Positions 7,458 to 14,797 of a stretch of 20,319 nucleotides of DNA are shown here, piece by piece. The translations under genes and the position numbers were made by a program. The stretch is from Actinomycetota bacterium (GTDB lineage Bacteria; Actinomycetota; Thermoleophilia; Gaiellales; Gaiellaceae): positions 1-20,319 of the forward strand of contig JAIBJP010000017.1 in NCBI GenBank assembly GCA_020029625.1, in the 5' to 3' direction. The notes beneath the pieces were generated by a model. The model worked only from the letters and a program-made list of their open reading frames with translations, was not told where the DNA came from and made no database searches. Position 1 is the stretch's first letter. Every line of letters begins with the position of its first letter.

Positions 7458-8092
7458 TAGCGCTTCCTTCCTTTGAGGGCGATGCGGTCGAGCCGGAGCT
7501 TGCCGCCCTCGATGCGGTCGGCGACGAGCTCGCGCACCCGCGCCGCGTCCTCGCCCGTGCAGCCGGTGCGGTCGAGCCACGGCTGGAACTCGATCCGGCG
7601 ATCCTCCGTGCGCGCTTCCACCACCTCGAGTCCGGCGCCCGCGAAGAGCACGTGCCATTCCTCCTCGGAGTAGTTGCGCACGTGGGAGGGATCGCGGAGA
7701 CGGTTCGCTTCCTCGTCCGAGTCACCCATGCGAAGGTTGTCCACGACGAGGACGAGGTCCCTCGTCACCCGCGCCATCTCCCCGAGACCGGCCTCCACGT
7801 CCTGGAAGTGGTGTGCGGCGAGCCGGCAGGCGACGACGTCGAAGCTCGCGTCGGCGAAGGGCAAGTCCTCGGCAGGGCAGACGACGTCCGGACGCATCCC
7901 GGGAGCCGGATCGGAGCTGACCACCTCGACCCCCGCCTCCCGCAGCCTCCGCGCAACGTGGCCGCCCCCGCTCGCGACGTCGAGCGCCGTGCGAGCGCCG
8001 GCCGCCCATTCCGCGATCAGGTCGAGGTCCCATCCCTCGCGATGCTCCTGGCTCTCGCGATAGGCCTCCGCCCGCTCGTCCCATACGCTCAT
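7457..8092 (-). CDS. SAM-dependent methyltransferase (UbiE/type 11 class) nested between sucC and sucD
   Basis: A 211-residue class I methyltransferase. Motif I, which binds S-adenosylmethionine, is LDVASGGGHVARRL (37-50); the acidic end of strand 2 is near Asp61; DLPFADASFDVVACR (76-90) matches motif II of the UbiE/Methyltransf_11 family, followed by LAAHHF. The C-terminal part (YSEEEWHVLFAGAGLEV) also fits. The ATG at 8090-8092 overlaps the sucC stop by 4 nt, and its own stop overlaps the sucD start by 1 nt, so ribosomes must pass through it to reach sucD. The family methylates many small molecules and the sequence does not reveal the substrate. Base and codon use look like the neighbours, so a recent insertion is not suggested. 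Confidence 0.88.
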   Translation of the reverse strand: MSVWDERAEAYRESQEHREGWDLDLIAEWAAGARTALDVASGGGHVARRLREAGVEVVSSDPAPGMRPDVVCPAEDLPFADASFDVVACRLAAHHFQDVEAGLGEMARVTRDLVLVVDNLRMGDSDEEANRLRDPSHVRNYSEEEWHVLFAGAGLEVVEARTEDRRIEFQPWLDRTGCTGEDAARVRELVADRIEGGKLRLDRIALKGRKR

Positions 8093-9237
8093 CGCGCCCC
8101 CGCCAGCTCGACGACGCGCTCGGCTGCCGAGAGCATGGTCTCCTCGACGTAGAGGTTCGGCGACGCCGCCTCGATGAGCATCGCGCGCCCTTCCTCCGCA
8201 TTCGTCCCGTCCAGTCGAACGACGATGGGAAGCTCGATCGTCATCCTGTCGAGCGCCTCGAGGATCCCCCGCGCGACCTCGTCGCCGCGCGTGATCCCGC
8301 CGAAGATGTTGAAGAGGATGCCCTTGACCTGTGGGTCGGAGGTGATCACCTCGAGCGCGTCCACGACGCCCTCGGCGTCGCCTCCGCCACCGAGGTCGCA
8401 GAAGTTCGCGGGCCGCCCCCCGACCTGGGCGATGACGTCGAGGGTCGACATGACGAGGCCCGCGCCGTTCCCGAGGATGCCGATCTCGCCGTCGAGCTTG
8501 ACGTAGGTGACGCCCTTCTCGCGCGCGAGCCGCTCCTGCGGCTCGCCGGCGTCGAGGTCCCGCATCTCCGCGATGTCCGGATGGCGAAAGAGCGCGTTGT
8601 CGTCGACGGTGAACTTGGAGTCGAGCGCCTTCACCTCGCCCTCGGGTGTGACGATGAGCGGGTTGATCTCGCAGAGCATCGCGTCGGCGCCGACGAAGGC
8701 GTCATAGAGGCGCCCGACCAGGCCGATCACCTGCTTCTGCTCGTCCGGATCGGCGACGCCGGCCGTGAAGCAGAGCCAGCGGGCCTGGAACGGCTGGAAC
8801 CCCATGAGCGGATCGACGTGCACCCGCGCGAGCGCATCCGGCGAACGCTCCGCCACTTCCTCGATTTCCACCCCGCCCTCGGTCGTGAGCATGAGGAGCG
8901 GTTGCTTCTCGCCCCGGTCGAAGGTGATCGAGAGGTAGTACTCCTTGGCGATGTCGGAAGCCTTCTCGACCCAGACCTTTCCGACAATGTGCCCGCGGAT
9001 GTCCAACCCGAGGATCTCCTCCGCTCTCCGAGCCGCCTCCTCGGGCGTGTCCGCGAGCTTGATCCCGCCCGCCTTCCCGCGTCCGCCTGTGAGCACCTGC
9101 GCCTTGACGACTACCTGGCCTCCGAGCTCCTCCGCGACCGCGCGCGCCTCCTCAGGGGACGACGCGAGCTTCCCTTCCGAGACCGGGATGCCGAAGCGGG
9201 CGAAGAGTTGCTTGCCCTGGTACTCGTAGAGGTCCAT
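8089..9237 (-). CDS. sucC: Succinyl-CoA synthetase (ADP-forming) beta subunit
   Basis: Nucleotide-binding partner of SucD. The 382-residue protein begins MDLYEYQGKQLFARFGIP, the classic ATP-grasp start, with VVKAQVLTGGRGKAGG (about 43-58) as the nucleotide-binding loop. CEINPLIVTPEG and LDSKFTVDDNALFRH carry metal ligands, and the C-terminal half has GILGNGAGLVMSTLD and FNIFGGITRGDEVARGI of the ligase domain. The open frame extends about 740 nt further upstream, but that part is antisense to the JmjC gene and unlike the family, so the ATG at 9235-9237 is the start. It is the first gene of the minus-strand run sucC, methyltransferase, sucD, aminotransferase, cupin-TPR. Confidence 0.96.
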   Translation of the reverse strand: MDLYEYQGKQLFARFGIPVSEGKLASSPEEARAVAEELGGQVVVKAQVLTGGRGKAGGIKLADTPEEAARRAEEILGLDIRGHIVGKVWVEKASDIAKEYYLSITFDRGEKQPLLMLTTEGGVEIEEVAERSPDALARVHVDPLMGFQPFQARWLCFTAGVADPDEQKQVIGLVGRLYDAFVGADAMLCEINPLIVTPEGEVKALDSKFTVDDNALFRHPDIAEMRDLDAGEPQERLAREKGVTYVKLDGEIGILGNGAGLVMSTLDVIAQVGGRPANFCDLGGGGDAEGVVDALEVITSDPQVKGILFNIFGGITRGDEVARGILEALDRMTIELPIVVRLDGTNAEEGRAMLIEAASPNLYVEETMLSAAERVVELAGAR

Positions 9238-9248
9238 GGGCGGCGGCG

Positions 9249-9254
9249 AGTGTA
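9249..9254 (-). promoter_or_regulatory. Candidate -10 element of sucC (TACACT)
   Basis: TACACT fits TAnnnT and ends 11 nt before the sucC ATG; the intervening bases are all G or C and include no Shine-Dalgarno. A leaderless or very short leader is implied. No -35 match was found. Confidence 0.35.
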
Positions 9255-9338
9255 CCCGCTGCCGGGTCCGGGACCTGCGCCTCCCGGGCAGACAGGCGGA
9301 CGTTGTAGCCTTCCGCCGCACCCAGCGAGAGGAGTGAG

Positions 9339-9527
9339 ATGACGAGCTTCCAGGACGAGGACATGGAGACGCGTGACTCCGCAGGTGAGGGCGCCGCGGA
9401 AGCGCCTTCTGATGCCGACGATCAGGACGACACGGACTCGACCGACGATTCGAGTGACGACGCCGACTCGAGCGACTCGGACACGGACTCGACTGACGCA
9501 GACACGGACTCGACCGACCCGAGTTAG
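9339..9527 (+). CDS. Acidic Asp/Ser/Thr repeat frame; separate small protein or displaced N-terminus of the JmjC protein
   Basis: A 62-codon frame starts at an ATG with one of the strongest ribosome binding sites in the window (GAGAGGAGTGAG just upstream). After MTSFQDEDMETRDSAGEG the protein consists almost only of Asp, Ser, Thr and a little Ala, with DTDSTD repeated three times; it should be disordered and very negatively charged. Third codon positions are mostly C or G in this frame, which supports translation here and not in the overlapping Arg/Thr frame. The TAG at 9525-9527 comes just before the JmjC homology begins in another frame. Possible readings: a separate acidic peptide coupled to the oxygenase, an acidic tail joined to it by ribosomal frameshifting, or one gene split by a real or sequencing frameshift. 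Confidence 0.6.
   Translation: MTSFQDEDMETRDSAGEGAAEAPSDADDQDDTDSTDDSSDDADSSDSDTDSTDADTDSTDPS
9429..9518 (+). repeat. 18-bp direct repeat, three copies, in the acidic frame
   Basis: The unit GACACGGACTCGACCGAC occurs at 9429-9446, 9480-9497 (one mismatch) and 9501-9518. Copies are offset by multiples of three, so each encodes DTDSTD. Such repeats expand or contract by slippage and are also prone to sequencing and assembly errors. Confidence 0.8.
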
Positions 9528-10698
9528 CTCGCTCGTTCGAGCAGTCGACCCGGTCTCGACCGAGGAGTTCCTCGCCGAGCATTGGGAGCAGAGGCCGCTC
9601 GTCGTCGCACGAGACGAGGAGGAGCGTTTTCACGACCTCCTCTCCGTCGCCGACGTCGAGCGGCTTCTCTGCTCCGGCGGCCTGCGCCAACCGGCGTTCC
9701 GCCTGGTCAAGGCCGGAGAGAAAATCGACGCCGCCTCGTACACGACGAGCATCCCCTGGCGTCCCGCGCCCTTTAGCGGAACCGCCGAAATCGGGCGCGT
9801 CCTGGGCGAGTTCGACGCAGGAGCGACACTTGTCCTCCAGGGGCTCCATCTCTACTGGCCGCCGCTCGCCGAATTCTGCCGCACGCTCGAAGGCGAGCTC
9901 GGCCATTCCGCGCAGGCGAACGCGTACTTCACACCCCGCGACGCGCAGGGTCTCCCCGTGCACCACGACACCCACGATGTCTTCTCACTCCAGGTGTCCG
10001 GGGAGAAGCGCTGGCTGGTCTACGAGCCCGCGCTCGAGCTCCCGCTCAAGGATCAGCGCTACAAACCGGAGCACGGGGGGCCGGGCGAGACCGTCCACGA
10101 CGTCACTCTGAAATCCGGAGACGCGCTCTACCTGCCGCGCGGGTGGCTGCACGAGGCGGCGACGTCGAGCACGGACTCCCTGCACATCACGGTCGGGGTC
10201 AACGTCTACACGTGGCTCGACGCCTTCAAGGCGGCGCTCGACGATTGCGCCGACGACCTCGAGTTCCGTCACTTGCCCGCAGGCGAACCGGACGAGCTCG
10301 TCGAGCGGCTGCGGGCACGTCTCGAACCGGAGCAGGTGGCGCGGCGACAGAGGCGGCGGCTCGTCAGGACACGCCGGCCGATTCTCGACGGCCAGCTCGG
10401 CCAGCTGCGAACGCTCGACGCCCTCACACTGGACACGCTGCTCGAGCGACGCCAGACCGTCCTCTTCGACCTCGACGGCCTCACGCTCGCGTTCGAGGGA
10501 AAGGAGCTCTCGTTCCCCGGGAGCGTCGAGGAGTCGATCGCCTTCGCCGCGGCGACAGTCGGCCCGTTCACCCCGGCCCAGCTTCCGGGCGACCTCGACG
10601 ACGAGAGTCGGCTCGTGCTCGTTCGCCGGCTCGTCCGCGAGGGTTTCCTGCGGATCAGCGAAGCTGCGCCACGTAGCGGCGAGGACGCTGAGGGGTGA
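9523..10698 (+). CDS. JmjC/cupin-4 (ribosomal oxygenase-like) 2-oxoglutarate dioxygenase, start unresolved
   Basis: Predicted Fe(II)- and 2-oxoglutarate-dependent hydroxylase of the group that includes RoxA (YcfD), which hydroxylates an arginine of ribosomal protein L16. The iron site is clear: VHHDTHDVF gives His-x-Asp (codons 9961-9969) and LPRGWLHEA the distal His (codon 10150-10152). Homology begins at about 9532 (LVRAVDPVSTEEFLAEHWEQRP). The C-terminal third looks like the dimerisation/winged-helix part of the family. There is no ATG, GTG or TTG near the homology start; the nearest upstream starts in frame (GTG 9373, ATG 9412) would add an Arg/Thr-rich stretch read from the wrong frame of the acidic repeat. 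The coordinate 9523 marks the overlap with the upstream stop, not a proven start. Its 3' end overlaps the convergent sucrase/ferredoxin-like gene by 44 nt. Confidence 0.82.
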   Translation, partial: VSSLVRAVDPVSTEEFLAEHWEQRPLVVARDEEERFHDLLSVADVERLLCSGGLRQPAFRLVKAGEKIDAASYTTSIPWRPAPFSGTAEIGRVLGEFDAGATLVLQGLHLYWPPLAEFCRTLEGELGHSAQANAYFTPRDAQGLPVHHDTHDVFSLQVSGEKRWLVYEPALELPLKDQRYKPEHGGPGETVHDVTLKSGDALYLPRGWLHEAATSSTDSLHITVGVNVYTWLDAFKAALDDCADDLEFRHLPAGEPDELVERLRARLEPEQVARRQRRRLVRTRRPILDGQLGQLRTLDALTLDTLLERRQTVLFDLDGLTLAFEGKELSFPGSVEESIAFAAATVGPFTPAQLPGDLDDESRLVLVRRLVREGFLRISEAAPRSGEDAEG

Positions 10699-11554
10699 CC
10701 GAGCTGCAGGTCAGGTAGACAGGCTCGTCGGCGAGCTCCGCAGCTACGTCGACCTTGCGCTCCACGCCCTTTGCCCGCAGGGTGACCGTCCAGCCGCCCT
10801 CGCGGCGCTCCACGCGCTCGAGCGAGACGTCGTCGATCCCCGTGAGTCCCTCCGCTTCGCGGACGGCACGCTCGGCAGCCTGGACGGCGAACGTATAGGC
10901 GGAACGGCCTCGGTAGAGATCGAGGTAGATGCGGCCGTCGAAGTACGAGTCGAGCAGCGGATCCAGGTCGCCGTCTTCAACCCGTCCGAAGTAGAGGCCC
11001 TCGGGCAGTACGACGACGTTGCCCGCGAAGCGGTCGCCTCCGACGTGCGTCGACTGCCACACCCAGTCCGGGTCGATCTTTCCCTTGAGACCGTCGTAGA
11101 GAGGATGGCCGTACTTGGCGCAGCAGCGGTCGCGCTTCCCGTGGGTGCACACGACGAAGACCGGATGCTCGACCGGCAGTCCCGGAGTGCCGCCGTCGAG
11201 GAGCGCGCTGGCGAAGTCGTACTCGAGCAGGTCGTCGTGCCGCTCGAACTCGAGGGCGTAAAGGCTCTCCTCACCGGGCCGAGAGCTCCCGATATAGAGC
11301 ATGCGCCGCGCCTGCGCGCGACGGCGCGGCTGCTTGATGAAGAGGAGTCGGGCGTGCCCGAGCTTGGCGAGCTGGTCGCGGAGGTGCTCCTTCAGCGGGG
11401 CCGACAGCAGACTGCCGCCGAGCACGTCGCGATCCCACAGGCCGCGGTACTCGACCAGGAGCCAGCGATCGATCCGGCTCGCGGTGGCGGCGAGAGACTC
11501 GCTCGCCGCTCCGGATACGTCCGCGCACAGGGCTCGCTTGACGCTCACTGCCAC
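10655..11554 (-). CDS. Sucrase/ferredoxin-like family protein (thioredoxin-like [2Fe-2S] fold)
   Basis: The 299-residue protein matches the Suc_Fer-like family, relatives of yeast Apd1 and Aim32, which carry a [2Fe-2S] cluster on a thioredoxin-like fold. The signature region is VCTHGKRDRCCAKYGHPL (Cys136, Cys144, Cys145) followed by STHVGGDRFAGNVVVLP (His170). In the yeast proteins two Cys and two His hold the cluster, the two His in an HxxxH motif; here the second position is Asp174. Function is probably redox, but the substrate is unknown and the word sucrase in the family name is historical. The GTG start at 11552-11554 lies 32 nt after the biotin carboxylase gene on the same strand, and TACGCT 6 nt before it could be an extra promoter. 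Confidence 0.85.
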   Translation of the reverse strand: MAVSVKRALCADVSGAASESLAATASRIDRWLLVEYRGLWDRDVLGGSLLSAPLKEHLRDQLAKLGHARLLFIKQPRRRAQARRMLYIGSSRPGEESLYALEFERHDDLLEYDFASALLDGGTPGLPVEHPVFVVCTHGKRDRCCAKYGHPLYDGLKGKIDPDWVWQSTHVGGDRFAGNVVVLPEGLYFGRVEDGDLDPLLDSYFDGRIYLDLYRGRSAYTFAVQAAERAVREAEGLTGIDDVSLERVERREGGWTVTLRAKGVERKVDVAAELADEPVYLTCSSVTPQRPRRYVAQLR

Positions 11555-11560
11555 GCGGAT

Positions 11561-11566
11561 AGCGTA
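11561..11566 (-). promoter_or_regulatory. Candidate -10 element of the sucrase/ferredoxin-like gene (TACGCT)
   Basis: TACGCT fits TAnnnT and ends 6 nt before the GTG start, inside the 32-nt gap after the biotin carboxylase gene. It may give an independent leaderless transcript. Confidence 0.3.
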
Positions 11567-11586
11567 CCCACTCTGTGAGGCGGACC

Positions 11587-13365
11587 TTACAAAGGCTCCG
11601 CGTCGTTTCCTGCCTGCGTGACGACGCAGATCACCTGGCCCGTCGCCACCTGCGCGCCGGCTGTCACCGAGAGCTCGCCGACCGTCCCGTGCCGGTGCGC
11701 CCTGATCTCGTTCTCCATCTTCATGGCCTCGACGATGCAGATCACCTGCCCGGCCCGTACCTCGTCGCCCTCCGCGACCTCGACCGCCAGCACCGTGCCT
11801 TGCATCGGACTCACCACCGCCTCCTTCGCCGCCCCGTGGGGAGCGCCGCCGCCCGCTCGCTCCCGACGGCGGCGGGCGAGCTCGGCGTGGGGCGGCTCCG
11901 GCTGGAGTAGCTTGACACCGTAGCGGCGGCCGTCGAGCTCGACCTCGACGAGGCGCTCCTGCAGGCGTCCGTCCTGGGGCCGGGCTACGCTTGTTGCCTG
12001 ATGAGACAACGTCTGGGCTTTCTGCGCGAGCTCCTCAGCCAGGCCGTGGCAGGTCGTGGCCTCGACGAAGCACGGGTGGCGAAGCAGCGCCTTGTGGAAA
12101 CCCACCAGCGTGGTCACGCCCTCGACCACGAGCTCGTCGAGCGCGCGCAGCATCCGCAGGCGCGCACGCTCGCGGTCGACGTCCCAGACGCACACCTTCG
12201 CGACCAGCGGGTCGTAGAGCCCGACTACCTCAGAGCCCTGGATGACTCCCGAGTCGACGCGCACGCCAGGCCCGGCGGGTTCGCGGTACGCGGTGATCAC
12301 GCCCGGCGAAGGGAGAAAGCCGTTCGCAGCATCCTCCGCGTTGATGCGGCACTCGATCGCGTGTCCGCTGAAGCGCAGCTCGTTCTGGCGGACGCTCGTC
12401 GGCTCGCCCGCCGCGATCAGCACCTGCTCACGCACGAGGTCGACGCCCGTGACGAGCTCGGTGATGGTGTGCTCCACCTGGATGCGCGTGTTCATCTCCA
12501 GGAACCAGTAGTTGCCGTCCCTGTCGAGGAGTCCCTCGATGGTGCCTGCGCTCCGGTAGCCCACCGCCGTCGCCGCGTCCACGGCGATGCGACCGATGCG
12601 TCCGCGGAGATCCGGGGAGACCGCGGGCGAGGGTGTCTCCTCGACGATCTTCTGGTGACGACGCTGGATCGTGCAGTCGCGCTCGCCCAGGTGGACGACG
12701 TTCCCGTGCCCGTCGGCGAGCACCTGCACTTCGACGTGGCGGGGATCCTCGATGAACTTTTCCACGTAGACGGTGGGGTCCGAGAAGTACGACTCTCCCT
12801 CGCGGCGGGCGGCCGCGAGCGCGCGCTCGGCCTCATCGGGCCCCGGGACGACCTTCAGGCCCTTGCCGCCGCCACCGGCCGACGCCTTGATCGCGATCGG
12901 CCAGCCGTATTCGTCGCCGAGCCGGACGACCTCGTCGGCCGTCTCGACCGGCTCGGTCGTTCCCGGGATGATCGGGACGCCCGCGCTCGCCATGCGCTCG
13001 CGCGCGGCGATCTTCGAGCCCATCAGCTCGATCGCCTCGGGCGGCGGCCCGATCCAGACGAGCCCAGCGTCCTCGACGGCGCGGGCAAAGGACGGGTTCT
13101 CGGCGAGGAAGCCGTAGCCCGGGTGAATCGCCTCGGCGCCTGCCCGTTCGGCGGCGGCGAGGATCCGCTCCTGGTGGAGATAGCTCTCTGCGGGCGGGCC
13201 CGGGCCGACCAGAAACGCTTCGTCGGCAGACGCGGCGTGCAGGGAGCCGCGGTCGGCCTCCGAGTAGATCGCCACGGTTCCGATCTCGAGCTCGCGCAGG
13301 GTGCGGAAGATCCGAACGGCGATCTCGCCACGGTTTGCGACCAGGACCTTTCCGAAGAGCGACAC
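11587..13365 (-). CDS. Acyl-CoA carboxylase alpha chain (biotin carboxylase plus biotin carboxyl carrier domain)
   Basis: Carboxylates its own biotin with ATP and bicarbonate, for transfer to acetyl- or propionyl-CoA by a separate beta subunit. The 592-residue protein begins FGKVLVANRGEIAVR, then has the ATP-grasp loop KASAGGGGKGLKVV, HLGERDCTIQRRHQKI, EMNTRIQVEHTITE and the C-terminal biotin carboxylase domain. The carrier domain fills about the last 75 residues, with biotin attached to Lys549 in EAMKMEN. The BC-BCCP fusion is the usual actinobacterial arrangement (AccA3 type); sequence alone does not tell acetyl- from propionyl-CoA carboxylase, and no beta subunit gene is in the window. The GTG start at 13363-13365 is the family start and is only 23 nt from the divergent pgsA start. 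Confidence 0.94.
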   Translation of the reverse strand: MSLFGKVLVANRGEIAVRIFRTLRELEIGTVAIYSEADRGSLHAASADEAFLVGPGPPAESYLHQERILAAAERAGAEAIHPGYGFLAENPSFARAVEDAGLVWIGPPPEAIELMGSKIAARERMASAGVPIIPGTTEPVETADEVVRLGDEYGWPIAIKASAGGGGKGLKVVPGPDEAERALAAARREGESYFSDPTVYVEKFIEDPRHVEVQVLADGHGNVVHLGERDCTIQRRHQKIVEETPSPAVSPDLRGRIGRIAVDAATAVGYRSAGTIEGLLDRDGNYWFLEMNTRIQVEHTITELVTGVDLVREQVLIAAGEPTSVRQNELRFSGHAIECRINAEDAANGFLPSPGVITAYREPAGPGVRVDSGVIQGSEVVGLYDPLVAKVCVWDVDRERARLRMLRALDELVVEGVTTLVGFHKALLRHPCFVEATTCHGLAEELAQKAQTLSHQATSVARPQDGRLQERLVEVELDGRRYGVKLLQPEPPHAELARRRRERAGGGAPHGAAKEAVVSPMQGTVLAVEVAEGDEVRAGQVICIVEAMKMENEIRAHRHGTVGELSVTAGAQVATGQVICVVTQAGNDAEPL

Positions 13366-13374
13366 GAGCGCGCC

Positions 13375-13380
13375 TATTCT
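13375..13380 (+). promoter_or_regulatory. Candidate -10 element of pgsA (TATTCT)
   Basis: TATTCT fits TAnnnT and ends 8 nt before the GTG start. The whole divergent gap is 23 nt, so the two promoters must reach into the opposite coding regions and transcription of pgsA would be leaderless. Confidence 0.4.
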
Positions 13381-13388
13381 TCCCTGCC

Positions 13389-13928
13389 GTGCACCTCTCG
13401 GACCAGCTCACGGTCGCGCGCGCGCTCTCCGTTCCGGTCGTCGTCGTCCTCTTCGCCTGGGACTTTCCCGGCCACGACTACTGGGCGACGGGGGTCTTCG
13501 CGGTCGCGATGGCCACCGACTGGCTCGACGGCTGGTACGCGCGCCGGACCGATCAGTCTTCCAATCTCGGACGCCTGCTCGACCCTGTCGCGGACAAGTT
13601 GCTCGTCATGGCCACCTTGATCATGGTCGTCGACCGTGTCCTCCCCGCATGGATGGTGGCTGCGATCGTCGCCCGCGAGTTCCTCCTGTCCGGCCTCCGG
13701 CTGGCGGCGCTCGAGCGCGGGGTCATCATCGCCGCGCGCGACCTCGGCAAGCTCAAGACAGGAACCCAGGCTCTCGCGGCAGGGCTGGCCGGGCTGGCGG
13801 CAGGGGGTGCCTTCAGCAACGACATCGCGTGGTGGACGGGCCTGGTCGCGCTCCTCATCACGTGGATCTCGGGAGTCGACTACTTTCTGAGCGCACCTCG
13901 CCTTTTTCGTGGCCAGCAGCCTGCGTAA
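13389..13928 (+). CDS. pgsA: CDP-alcohol phosphatidyltransferase, phosphatidylglycerophosphate synthase-like
   Basis: Integral membrane enzyme that joins a CDP-diacylglycerol phosphatidyl group to an alcohol, most likely glycerol 3-phosphate, giving phosphatidylglycerophosphate. The 179-residue product has the complete family motif D-x2-DG-x2-AR-x8-G-x3-D-x3-D: Asp44, Asp47, Gly48, Ala51, Arg52, Gly61, Asp65, Asp69. Several hydrophobic helices are visible (about 12-24, 31-43, 70-90, 120-145, 150-165). The GTG at 13389 was chosen over an upstream start at 13335 because it gives the usual short N-terminus and leaves a divergent gap. Other family members use inositol phosphate, so substrate is an inference, supported by glycerol kinase two genes downstream. 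The GNAT start lies within its last codons (20-nt overlap). Confidence 0.88.
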   Translation: MHLSDQLTVARALSVPVVVVLFAWDFPGHDYWATGVFAVAMATDWLDGWYARRTDQSSNLGRLLDPVADKLLVMATLIMVVDRVLPAWMVAAIVAREFLLSGLRLAALERGVIIAARDLGKLKTGTQALAAGLAGLAAGGAFSNDIAWWTGLVALLITWISGVDYFLSAPRLFRGQQPA

Positions 13929-14793
13929 CTTTCGACCGGAAGACCGCTCAGCGGTGCTCGAGCTCTCCCGCCACGCTCTCCAGCGGCCGGCGGAACAGGT
14001 GGGAAATCCGCTGTGGAAGACCCGTGACGAGCTCGAGAGCGAGCTCGCCGACTGGGAGATGGATCCGGAGGAAACGCTGCTCGTCGAGGAACACGACGGC
14101 GCCGTGGTTGGCTTCGGCGGAGTCGAGGTCTCCCCCGGCTGGGAGCATGCGGATCTCTTCGGGCCCCTCGTCGCACCCGAGTTCCGGGGTCGAAAGCTCG
14201 GCACCCTGCTCCTGGAAGCGTCGATCGAGCGGGCAGAGGATCGCGGCGCGGAGCGGATCGTCGGGTCCGTCGGCACGCGCAACCTGGGCGGCCGGCTCCT
14301 GCTCGAGCGCGCGGGTTTCAAGCAGCAAGGGACGGCGAGCGCCATCTTTCGCGTCACTCCGGCCGACCATCGTTGGGTCGAGCCCGGCCCGCCGGGCGTG
14401 ACCGTCCGCCCCGGCACCTCAGACGACCTGGACACGGCCCTCCACCTCTATCGGGAGTGTTTCCCAGGCGGTGTCTTCCCGGACGCCGCGTGGCGCGAAG
14501 GGCTCGAGGCCGGCTCCGTCTACCTCGCCGAGGCGGAGGGAACCGGGCTCGCGATCGTCAACATCGACCCGAGCGACCGCTGGATCTACCACCTGGGCGT
14601 CACTGAGAGCGAGCGCTCGCACGGAGTCGGCAGCTACATCCTGAGCCGCGCCCTCGCCGACTACTGGGAGCGGCGTCCGGGCGATGCGCTCGGGCTTTCG
14701 GTGCGCGCGGACAACCTGCCGGCGCTGCGGCTCTATCGCCGCCAGGGGTTCGCGCCGCTCCTCGTCGTCGACTCCTTCGAGCTCCCCCTCTAG
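13909..14793 (+). CDS. Tandem GNAT acetyltransferase
   Basis: The 294-residue protein has two GNAT folds. The first (about residues 1-145) has LFGPLVAPEFRGRKLGTLLLEAS with the RGRKLG acetyl-CoA pyrophosphate loop, and GTRNLGGRLLLERAGFKQQG. The second (about 160-294) has LGVTESERSHGVGSYIL, where HGVGS is a weaker loop, and DNLPALRLYRRQGF. Acetyl-CoA-dependent transfer to an amine is the expected chemistry. The two-domain layout and length recall mycothiol synthase MshD, but I see no specific signature, so that remains a possibility only. The GTG start overlaps pgsA by 20 nt and the stop is 4 nt before the glpK start, so the three genes are an operon. Confidence 0.8.
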   Translation: MASSLRNFRPEDRSAVLELSRHALQRPAEQVGNPLWKTRDELESELADWEMDPEETLLVEEHDGAVVGFGGVEVSPGWEHADLFGPLVAPEFRGRKLGTLLLEASIERAEDRGAERIVGSVGTRNLGGRLLLERAGFKQQGTASAIFRVTPADHRWVEPGPPGVTVRPGTSDDLDTALHLYRECFPGGVFPDAAWREGLEAGSVYLAEAEGTGLAIVNIDPSDRWIYHLGVTESERSHGVGSYILSRALADYWERRPGDALGLSVRADNLPALRLYRRQGFAPLLVVDSFELPL

Positions 14794-14797
14794 TTTT

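Noticed and set aside
9373..9522. Arg/Thr-rich N-terminus of the JmjC protein (GTG 9373 or ATG 9412)
   Set aside because: It is the out-of-frame reading of the DTDSTD repeat, with poorer codon positions than the acidic frame; kept only as a formal alternative start.
12001..13620. 539-codon plus-strand frame opposite the carboxylase gene
   Set aside because: Antisense shadow of a well-recognised gene in GC-rich DNA; Arg/Asp/Val-rich with no domain. The same holds for the long frames opposite the aminotransferase, glpK, the protease and the GGDEF gene.
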